Below are positions 1 to 6,933 of a DNA stretch of 64,000 nucleotides, one piece after another. Below the pieces are notes generated by a model that had not been told where the DNA came from, did no database searches, and saw only the letters and a program-made list of their open reading frames with translations. Origin of the DNA: Aquabacterium sp. A7-Y (GTDB taxonomy: Bacteria > Pseudomonadota > Gammaproteobacteria > Burkholderiales > Burkholderiaceae_C); the NCBI RefSeq assembly GCF_026153205.1, contig NZ_JAPFBW010000033.1, positions 1-64,000 of the forward strand, in the 5' to 3' direction. Position 1 is the stretch's first letter. Each line of letters begins with the position of its first letter. A program made the position numbers and the translations under genes.

Positions 1-1
1 G

Positions 2-262
2 CGCGCCAACGCCATCCAGCTGGACTTCAAAAAGGGGGGCGCGGCCGAAAAGGAACGCTCTTCGCTGCAGGCCTTCAAGGCACACAGGGGTTGCTGCCGA
101 CTGACCGTCCCCGAAGTGCGGCGTCTTCTTGTGGCGCTGCTGCGCCTTCCTGCGCCACCACCTGCACACGCTCTCGCTTGGTCGTACTGGCGCCGACACC
201 ATCAGGCTCGTGCTAAAGCCTGCCACTGGCGTCGAAGTCGTCGCAAGAGACTACGACTATAG
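2..262 (+). pseudogene. Transposase C-terminal remnant
   Basis: An open frame enters from the left edge and stops at 260-262, giving 86 codons. It reads through a segment TVPEVRRLL followed by a basic tail with WSYWRRRHHQARAKACHWRR. This proline- and arginine-rich ending is typical of the C-terminus of DDE transposases of the IS4/IS701 kind; I recognise the style of the tail rather than a specific element. The catalytic core would lie left of the window, so I cannot say whether the gene is intact. No terminal inverted repeat could be confirmed in the 170 bases that follow. Confidence 0.5.
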
Positions 263-437
263 TACTAGACCTTTCCTTTGCCGATAAACAGACGGTTCGG
301 CCCGGCAAACTTCCGGTTAAACGTGATGGCGATCCGTTCTGGGTGTACGTCTTTTAGAAACTAAACTTAAAGCGGCGGCGGCGCTTTGCAAAAGTGCGTA
401 GGGCTGTGGCAGCCGATCAAACCTTAAGGGGTCCTTG

Positions 438-1067
438 ATGGAAGAACTGTGGATACGGTTGGAATCGTTGCTGCAGAGCCATGCGCCGGAGGTGTTTGCA
501 TCCCTCAACCCTCCTGCCACTGTTGAAGAGATCCGTCAAACGGAACAAGTATTGGGTTTTTCTTTTCCCGATGATGTTCGAGTGGCCTACCTGCGTCACA
601 ACGGTGCTGCGGATCAGACGATCGAGAGGGGCCCCCGATTTTTTTACCTTGGAGGGTGGTGCTGCTTGGAGCGAATGGTGGGCAATTGGCGCTCGAAATG
701 CGAGGTTGCGGATAACCTGAAGAAGGATCCGGATGGGATGGAGAGCTTTCCCGAGGAAGACGAATCGTGGTCCGAGTATGAGGTGAGGCCGCAATGGTGG
801 AACCCGCATCGCATTCCCGTGTGTTTGACCAACACCGTGAGCGCCTTGTACGTCGACATGCAGCCGGGGCCGGCGGGCGTGCGCGGTCAGCTGTTAAAGG
901 ACGCCGGCATGAATGAAGCGATAGTGATCGCGAGAAGCCTTAACGAGTACCTCACCACGATGGCTGATCGCCTGGAACAAGGGTTGATGGCATGGGACGT
1001 GGACAAGGAGTGGATGAACGCCGCCACCAAAACGAGCATCATCGAATGGAAGAGCATGTGGGGGTAG
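438..1067 (+). CDS. SMI1/KNR4 (SUKH) family protein
   Basis: This 209-residue protein carries the SUKH-fold signature near its N-terminus: a helix with EIRQTEQVLGFSFPDDVRVAYLRHNG around residues 31-56, then a tryptophan-rich middle (LGGWCCLERM) and an acidic loop. SUKH proteins commonly act as cytoplasmic immunity proteins against secreted polymorphic toxins or contact-dependent inhibition toxins; that role is family knowledge and no toxin gene is seen beside it here. A TTG lies directly before the ATG at 438; I take the ATG. It stands alone between a transposase tail and a 400-base non-coding stretch, which fits an orphan immunity gene. Confidence 0.75.
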   Translation: MEELWIRLESLLQSHAPEVFASLNPPATVEEIRQTEQVLGFSFPDDVRVAYLRHNGAADQTIERGPRFFYLGGWCCLERMVGNWRSKCEVADNLKKDPDGMESFPEEDESWSEYEVRPQWWNPHRIPVCLTNTVSALYVDMQPGPAGVRGQLLKDAGMNEAIVIARSLNEYLTTMADRLEQGLMAWDVDKEWMNAATKTSIIEWKSMWG

Positions 1068-1468
1068 GTAGTCGGTCCTGAACAACTCGCTTTCAGACGG
1101 TGGTCGGCAATGAAGCCGGGGATGCACAGCCGTTGACGCAGACACGGGACGGTGTGCGCGCCATACCGGGAGCACAGCACATCCCGAGCCACGGAGGCGC
1201 CGCCACGTCCACATCCTGGCTGAAGAATACTCAACGCGTTCATCCCAACCTTACCCGCATCGATCAGTCGGCGCCAGTAAACACGCTCCCTTGGTGCATG
1301 TAAGACCGCTTCCTATGGAACAGCGTGCCTCCCAAACAGCTCCAAAGTCGTGAAAGCATGGACACCCAACGCATCATCCATTGACAAGTTCTACTTTCTG
1401 TGAGTGGAACTTCACAGTGGAGGGTATCGTCAAAACGCTGAATCCTAGAACCGGGGCCGAACTACGCA
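1068..1468. other. Non-coding stretch with a small dyad
   Basis: No convincing gene is seen. A TTGACA hexamer at 1381-1386 and an inverted repeat CTGTGA (1398-1403) / TCACAG (1412-1417) lie about 55-90 bases before the thioesterase gene and could be part of its promoter. No good -10 hexamer follows, so this is weak. Confidence 0.3.
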
Positions 1469-2404
1469 ATGATGGACACGAAGCACCCCTCGAATCAGCT
1501 TTCTGAATTTATCCTGCAGCGCTTCCGCATGGTGACGTACAGATGGTCGGGCTCCCGTCCATTCCCTGGCGCGCTGATGCTGCAAACCACTGCATCGAGC
1601 ACCTCCTGTCGCATGTTCTGGTGTGCGCCCGGCAGCGTCCAAAGACCTGATCTCGAGGGGGGATGGCCCGACATAGAGCTTTATCACCTGCGCTCGTACT
1701 ATGCCATTCTCGACTCCACGGCAAGTAATATTCGCGCTCTCGCTGCCCACTATGTGCAGGAGATCCGCCGCGTGCAGCCCCAGGGCCCCTACCTGCTCGG
1801 CGGCTATTGTGAAGGCGCGCGTCTGGCCTTCGAGATAGCAAAGCAGCTCACGACACGCGATGCACAGGTGCCGATACTGGCTCTGGTAGAACTGGATCTG
1901 CCACAACAGGACTGGGCATTGCCGGTGGTTAGGCTGTACTTTCGCTATCTGCAGAGGGTCAGATATCACGCAGCGCAGTTGTCGGCCTTGTCCGCTCTGC
2001 GGCGGATCGTCTATGTCATCGCATGGATCCGGCGATGCTGTGGGCGCCTTGCCCCGCATGCCAATCCCGCCCGCTACCTCCGGCTTGCAAACAGCGACCG
2101 CACCATCCGGTCGAGTCCAGTCTCGGTGAGCGCAGAGGACGCGCACGTTCTTGAACCTCTCAAAACCAGGGCGCTGATGCTTTATGTTCGCGGAGGTATC
2201 AATGGCTTTTACAGACTCAAAAGGTTCCAGAAGGCATGGCGGCATCTGTGCATGGGCGGTGAGACGGTTCGGATGATCGATGGCGAAGCACACGGGACGC
2301 CAAGTTGGCGGGAAGTCGCGCATCAGGTTGGGGATTTTTTGGGACGGCTCGGATACCTCCGGACCCGAGGCAAGGGTGAATCCCTCGCGTCAGTTCGAGC
2401 CTGA
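1469..2404 (+). CDS. Stand-alone thioesterase-domain protein with Cys nucleophile
   Basis: This 311-residue alpha/beta-hydrolase resembles the thioesterase domains of polyketide and non-ribosomal peptide synthases. It has the strand-elbow segment GPYLLGGYCEGARLAFEIA at about residues 108-126 and a late GEAHGTPSW likely to supply the catalytic histidine. The nucleophile position of the usual G-x-S-x-G is cysteine (GYCEG); some stand-alone members of this family also use Cys. Substrate cannot be read from sequence. Two ATG codons in tandem (1469, 1472) could start it. There is no synthase gene nearby, so it may act on a free acyl-CoA or acyl carrier protein, or be a stray piece of a larger pathway. 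Confidence 0.65.
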   Translation: MMDTKHPSNQLSEFILQRFRMVTYRWSGSRPFPGALMLQTTASSTSCRMFWCAPGSVQRPDLEGGWPDIELYHLRSYYAILDSTASNIRALAAHYVQEIRRVQPQGPYLLGGYCEGARLAFEIAKQLTTRDAQVPILALVELDLPQQDWALPVVRLYFRYLQRVRYHAAQLSALSALRRIVYVIAWIRRCCGRLAPHANPARYLRLANSDRTIRSSPVSVSAEDAHVLEPLKTRALMLYVRGGINGFYRLKRFQKAWRHLCMGGETVRMIDGEAHGTPSWREVAHQVGDFLGRLGYLRTRGKGESLASVRA

Positions 2405-2830
2405 GATGCGGCAAGCGCCCTCAGGGGCCAGTCGTCCAGAACCTGCTCGATGGCCCCCCGAAGGACCTCGTCGGACGGCTCGCGCAGTTGCTGCCACTCG
2501 GTGTCAGGAGCTTTGTAGAAGGTGCTGCGAGGCAGCTCATGGCGCGGCATCCTTCGACGACGGAGATGTCAGCGGGCCGGAGGTGATCACACCTTCTCGC
2601 TGATGCCGCCGACGGCTGTGCCGGCGCTCGGTTGTCATTGGTGCTTCTCCTCACACCCCGACAAGCCTATGTCAAGTCAGCCGATCCCACCTGTCCACCT
2701 CGAGCGATTCGCTCCACGCCTGGCGATTATTTGGAAGACCACTGACACCGTGAACCACACACTGCCCTTCCGGCTCTTTCAAGCGAGAGTGGACGCTCGG
2801 GTGTCCGATCCCGGCCGGCTGCTGTCCCGA
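2405..2830. other. Gap with a weak minus-strand reading frame
   Basis: On the minus strand a 75-codon frame (2323-2550) begins MPRHELPRSTFYKAPDTEWQ and contains a plausible helix (SDEVLRGAIEQVLDDWPLRAL), but it runs into the thioesterase gene on the other strand and has no recognised relatives. It may be the start of a decayed small gene. Nothing else is seen. Confidence 0.25.
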
Positions 2831-3208
2831 TCAATGCGCAAATGAAAAGCGCACGAGTGCCAGTGTCAGGGCGAATAGATACCCATAGGCAAACCGGTCG
2901 ATGCGCAAGACGGCGTGCCCTCGACGAGCGCGCCAGGCCCCAAGGGCAGACATCAGCCCCCCAACCGCGAAGGGTGTGATGACGAGATTGGCGATGCGCA
3001 TGGCCTCGCCGTGGACAAAATGTGAGGGAAAGACGAGCAGGCTGAGGCCGCCTGCTGCCGTGCCGAAGATCGTATAGCCGAGCGCAGCCAGCCATGGGTT
3101 CGGTGGTTTACGGAAGGGCTCAGTCAGCGAATGGAGCCCCAGCTCGGCCAGCGCTTCGAAAAGGCACTGGAGCAAGAACTCTCCGACAACTTCGAACAAG
3201 AACTCCAT
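2831..3208 (-). CDS. Small integral membrane protein
   Basis: This 125-residue protein has an amphipathic N-terminus (MEFLFEVVGEFLLQCLFEAL), then about three hydrophobic segments (around residues 39-60, 72-92 and 105-122), with a positive loop RARRGHAVLRIDR between the last two. No known domain is recognised. Its ATG overlaps the TGA of the upstream minus-strand gene (TGATG), so the two were probably translated as a pair before IS66 cut the partner. Function unknown. Confidence 0.55.
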   Translation of the reverse strand: MEFLFEVVGEFLLQCLFEALAELGLHSLTEPFRKPPNPWLAALGYTIFGTAAGGLSLLVFPSHFVHGEAMRIANLVITPFAVGGLMSALGAWRARRGHAVLRIDRFAYGYLFALTLALVRFSFAH

Positions 3209-3630
3209 CAGGCGATGCCGAGCGAGTCAGGATGGCGTAGTGTGGCAGAGTCGTCGCTCGGATCACCCCGTCCACTGCACGCATTGAGTTCTCGCAGGAC
3301 TCGGATGGCAAGCGCTCCATGGCCCGCCCCAATGCCGCGGTTGTGTTCGCTGCAGTTCTGCTCATGGGTCACGTCAGTCCACATCTGGACGGACTTCACG
3401 ATATGGTGTGCCTCGTCCGTGTCGATCTCGAAAGCAATAAATCTTTCGTCTTGAGTGAGCAACAGTCCGGCCATTGGGTAGGGCATCGACGGATAGCCGA
3501 CATCGAGGCCGATGAGGATCGATCTCTCCCAGTGGACCCCGCGTGCCTGTCCGCACTCTTGCAAGGCTGCGGGAATACGGTGCTCAGTAAGCGGCCAGCG
3601 ATCCCATCTTGAAGGGAGGAGGCTGGAAGG
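3208..3630 (-). pseudogene. 5'-truncated hypothetical gene cut by IS66
   Basis: A minus-strand frame continues upstream into the left end of the IS66 element and has no proper start outside it. The well-formed part (LIGLDVGYPSMPYPMAGLLLTQ, then FIAFEIDTDEAHHIVKSVQ) looks like a real alpha/beta protein, but I recognise no family. Its stop overlaps the start of the membrane protein gene in a TGATG arrangement, showing that the two once formed an operon. The simplest reading is that IS66 insertion removed the N-terminus. Confidence 0.4.
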
Positions 3631-3670
3631 GTGAGGATGGCGTCCACCTATTTTTCGGAAGTGGACACCT

Positions 3671-4033
3671 ATGCAATCCAAGCCGACGACACGGCGGCGT
3701 CACAACCGGGAGCTGAAGGCGGTGGTACTGGCGGCCTGCGAGGAGCCAGGCGCCTCGGTCGCTGCGGTGGCTCAGGCTCATGGCTTGAACGCTAATCTCG
3801 TGCACAAATGGCGCAGGCAGCGGGCTGGGGCGACGGTCACGACGCCGCAGCAGGACGCCACTCCCGCAGCGCCCGAGTTCATCGCGCTGCAGATACCGAC
3901 GCCGGAGACGCGGCCCGCGCCGGTGCCTGATATCCGGATCGAGCTGCGCCGCGGGGCGGTATCAATGGCCATCGTCTGGCCGGGCGCCGCTGCGGGCGAC
4001 TGCGCTATGTGGCTGCGGGAGTGGTTGAAGTGA
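3671..4033 (+). CDS. tnpA: IS66 accessory protein TnpA
   Basis: The 120-residue product begins with a basic helix-turn-helix: RRHNRELKAVVLAACEEPG, then VAAVAQAHGLNANLVHKWRRQ at roughly residues 35-55. This is the DNA-binding module of IS66 TnpA (IS3-TnpA-like). The C-terminal RIELRRGAVSMAIVWP strand pattern is also typical of the family. It is followed by tnpB with a GTGA overlap, indicating translational coupling. It probably binds the element ends. It appears intact although the element as a whole is dead. Confidence 0.85.
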   Translation: MQSKPTTRRRHNRELKAVVLAACEEPGASVAAVAQAHGLNANLVHKWRRQRAGATVTTPQQDATPAAPEFIALQIPTPETRPAPVPDIRIELRRGAVSMAIVWPGAAAGDCAMWLREWLK

Positions 4034-4371
4034 TCCGCATCGATGCGCTGTGGCTGGCGAGCGAACCGGTGGACATGCGTGCCGGCGCCGACCGACTGCT
4101 GTCGCGGGTCGTGCAGGTCTTCGGAGCTGCTCAGGCCCATCACGGCTATCTGTTCACCAACGACCGGGCGAATCGGCTGAAGCTGCTGGTCCACGACGGT
4201 TTCGGTGTGTGGTGCGCAGCCCGACGGCTGAACAACGGGAGCTTCGTCTGGACGCGCGATGGCGGAGGCAGCGCCGTACCGCTACAGCTGACACGGGAGC
4301 AGTTCCAGGCGTTGGTCGTCGGGCTGCCTTGGCAGTGCCTGGAACAACTGCGCATCATCACGCGGGTGTGA
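4030..4371 (+). CDS. tnpB: IS66 accessory protein TnpB (Orf2)
   Basis: This protein matches the IS66 Orf2 family: IDALWLASEPVDMRAGADRLLSRV near the start, then a lysine/arginine-rich centre (LKLLVHDGFGVWCAARRL) and a closing LPWQCLEQLRIITRV. The start is the GTG at 4030, which overlaps the TGA stop of tnpA; the next upstream frame start would lie inside tnpA. The length, about 113 residues, is normal. Family members are needed for IS66 transposition but their biochemical role is not settled. Confidence 0.85.
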   Translation: MIRIDALWLASEPVDMRAGADRLLSRVVQVFGAAQAHHGYLFTNDRANRLKLLVHDGFGVWCAARRLNNGSFVWTRDGGGSAVPLQLTREQFQALVVGLPWQCLEQLRIITRV

Positions 4372-4443
4372 GGCGCACCGAGCGAGGCGAGCCGCAGTTC
4401 TCGATCTTGCGCCTTCCCGGCAGGGTCCTCACAATTGCCGCCC

Positions 4444-5939
4444 ATGCTCGATCCGCACCTGCTCAAGCCCGAAGACCTGCAGGGTCTGGACGCCGAAGCG
4501 GCGAAGCAGCTTGCCCGCGTGATGCTCGAGCGCATCGCCAGCATGACCGCGCAGATCAATGATCACGCCAAGCACCTGGACGAACGCGATCGCCAGATCG
4601 CTGAGCGCGACGCGCTGATCAAGTACAAGGACGTCAAGCTGCAGAAGTTGACCTTCGAGCTGGCGCGCTACAAGGCGTGGAAGTTCGGCGCGAAGACCGA
4701 GGCGATGACAGCCGAGCAGCGCCGGCTGTTCGAGGAGACCGCCGCTGAAGACGAGGCGGACCTGCAGGCACAGGCCGAGGCGCTCGGGGCCGCCTCGCCG
4801 CCGGAGGCGGACGCGGGCAGCCAGCGCCGTCCGCGCCGGCAACCGCTGCCCGAGCACCTGCGCCGCGTCGAGCACCACCATGAGCCCGAGGACACAAGTT
4901 GCCCGAACGAGGGCTGCGGCCGCCCGATGGTGCGCATCGGCGAGGATGTCAGCGAGCGGCTGGACATCGTGCCGGCCGAGTTCTTCGTGCACCGGCACGT
5001 CCGCGGCAAGTGGGCCTGCAAGTGTTGCCGGACGCTCGTGCAGGAGCCGGTCGCGCCGCAGGTCATCGACAAGGGGATGCCCGCGCCGGGGCTGGTGGCC
5101 CACACGATGGTCAGCCGCTTCGTCGACCACATGCCGTATTACCGCCAGGAAGCGGTCAACGCCCGCTCGGGCGTTCACACCCCTCGTTCCACACTGGCGG
5201 CCTGGTCGGGCGCCGGCGCGGCCGAGCTGCAACCGCTGTTCGAGGCACACAAGGCCTTCGTGCTGGCCTGCCCCGTCCTGCACGCCGACGAGACCCCGGT
5301 GGCGATGCTGGACCCCGGCGCCGGCAAGACGCGGCGCACTTACATCTGGGGCTACGCCAAGAGCGAGTACGACCCGCACCCGGGCGTCGTCTACGACTTC
5401 TGCCTCGGTCGTGGCGGCAAGTACCCGATGGCGTTCCTCAACGACTGGCGCGGCACCCTGGTGTGCGACGACTACAAGGGCTACGAGACGCTGTTCAAGC
5501 TCCCGGGCAGGACCGAGGCCGGCTGCCTGGTGCACGCGCGGCGCAAGTTCAACGAGTTGATGAGGCACGGCCACAGCGAGGTGGCCGCCGAGGCGGTCCG
5601 TCGCCTGGCCTGGATCTTCAAGCTCGAGAAGGACGCCCGGGATGGCAGCGCCCAGGATCGGCTGACGATCCGACAGAGCCAGACGCGGTTGCACTGGGAC
5701 GAGTTGCACGCCTGGCCCTGCTCCGGCCCTGGGCAATGGAGCGCAAGGCATGGCTGTTCGCGGGCAGCGAGATGGCCGGTCAGCGCGAGGCCGTCGTGAG
5801 GAGTCTCGTGCAGTCGGCCAGGCTGAACGGGAACGACCCGTCGGCGTATCTCAAGGACGTCCCCACCCGACTGCCGACGCATCTGAATCGTCATATCGAC
5901 GAGCTGCTTTCGCATCGCTGGCAAACTGCCGGGCACTGA
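4444..5939 (+). pseudogene. tnpC: IS66 transposase TnpC, broken by an internal deletion
   Basis: From ATG 4444 the frame gives a coiled-coil N-terminus, a zinc-finger-like region (CPNEGCGRPM, CKCCRTLV) and the first part of the DDE domain with HADETPVAMLDPG and VCDDYKGY. At about 5712-5728 the frame jumps: after LHAWP the text continues in another frame with LRPWAMERKAWLFAGSE and ends HLNRHIDELLSHRW. In intact IS66 transposases some 50 residues lie between these two parts, including the DNNHIEN segment with the catalytic glutamate. A deletion of roughly 150 bases with a frameshift has therefore removed the active site. Confidence 0.85.
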
Positions 5940-5956
5940 CGCCTACACCCCTGTCT

Positions 5957-6412
5957 ATGCAGTCCATTGAAGCAAAAGCCCTCTCGCTGGCCCTCGAGGT
6001 AGGAGTGGTCTCCGTAGGAGACGTACATGCGTGGGCGGACCGACGCATTCGGTCTGCCGAGAAGCCCGACTTCAAGCTCATCGAATTAAGTACCGAACCC
6101 GACTCTGCCGGGTGCCTGTCGCTACTCCACGAACTCGCGGCGGACGGCGACAAGGCGATCGTTGCCACGCTAGCGCTCAGGCACCTGGCTATTGCGTATG
6201 CAGCGAAGCGCGTGTCGCCTCGGACTGCGGCAACGATGGTCTCTCGCCTGTTGGATGAAGGCTACATACCCGACGACGACGCTGCACGCCAAATGGCGTG
6301 GTTCACCGAGGACCTGGCCTTGATTGATGTCAAAGAATACTCACCGGAGCTTGAGTCTCGAATCCTCGGGGACTTCACCGTCTTCCTTGCTAGATTCAAT
6401 TATGCGTCCTGA
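5957..6412 (+). CDS. Hypothetical alpha-helical protein
   Basis: A 151-residue frame starts at ATG 5957, just after the IS66 end (MQSIEAKALSLALEVGVVSV). It is mostly helical and acidic with a repeated short-helix look (ACLSLLHELAADGDKA-like, then TAATMVSRLLDEGYIPDDDAARQM and DVKEYSPELESRILGDF). It resembles the small helical proteins often found next to polymorphic-toxin immunity genes, but I recognise no named domain. The longer upstream frame runs through transposase DNA and is not a real extension. Confidence 0.5.
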   Translation: MQSIEAKALSLALEVGVVSVGDVHAWADRRIRSAEKPDFKLIELSTEPDSAGCLSLLHELAADGDKAIVATLALRHLAIAYAAKRVSPRTAATMVSRLLDEGYIPDDDAARQMAWFTEDLALIDVKEYSPELESRILGDFTVFLARFNYAS

Positions 6413-6841
6413 GATGCCCGGACGTTTACCAACGTTCGGCTGTCCAGCGAGATGTTCGAGCAGTCCGTAAGCGTACCGTCTGCACCGCGTTGCACTGAAG
6501 GCCGTGGCAAGCCAGCATGTGTCCGTTATGTTGGACTGCGGACACACCCCTGAATGGACTGGCCCGACGGTTGAGCGAGTGATGAGCAACGGCATCGGGC
6601 GAGCAAGCACCAGCCCGACCAGGGCCAGAGCCTGACTCAATCGCATCGAGTTGGCTGCCGCGTGGCGGGACAAGTTCGGAATGTCAATGAAGAGCTGCCG
6701 TATCGTCTGCTCCCCCTCATAGCAAACATGCTGGGCGAATGCGGCTAGTTGTAAGGCGTCTGCAAGGCGCTGGCGGTCCGCTTCTCGACGCACGGACCGG
6801 TACTGCACGAACGGGATCAAGAACGCAGCGCCAATCGCCAC
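6341..6841 (-). CDS. Doubtful hypothetical protein
   Basis: This 166-codon minus-strand frame begins MAIGAAFLIPFVQYRSVRREADRQRLADALQLAA, which looks like a membrane anchor followed by a basic stop-transfer and helix, so the first 60 residues could be real. The remainder is low in recognisable structure and overlaps the 3' end of the plus-strand gene by 70 bases. It may be a truncated membrane protein. Low confidence. Confidence 0.3.
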   Translation of the reverse strand: MAIGAAFLIPFVQYRSVRREADRQRLADALQLAAFAQHVCYEGEQTIRQLFIDIPNLSRHAAANSMRLSQALALVGLVLARPMPLLITRSTVGPVHSGVCPQSNITDTCWLATAFSATRCRRYAYGLLEHLAGQPNVGKRPGISGRIIESSKEDGEVPEDSRLKLR

Positions 6842-6933
6842 GATCGACCCTCAGGCCTGAACCCACGAGGCGCAACTGCCTTCCGAGACACCGGGGACGA
6901 AAAAGCAGGTCTGCCACAGAACGAAGGCCATAA

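Larger units (their letters stand above)
3631..5950 (+). mobile_element. Degenerate IS66-family insertion sequence
   Basis: The three genes tnpA, tnpB and tnpC occur in the order and spacing normal for IS66. Imperfect terminal repeats may be GTGAGGATGGCGTCC at 3631 and the complement of the bases near 5941-5950 (GTGTAGGCGTC), but these are not confirmed and no target duplication was found. The transposase gene is inactivated by an internal deletion, so the element cannot move by itself. Confidence 0.75.

Noticed and set aside
4429-5751. Long minus-strand open frame opposite tnpC
   Set aside because: It is the antisense of the conserved transposase and shows no protein-like motifs.
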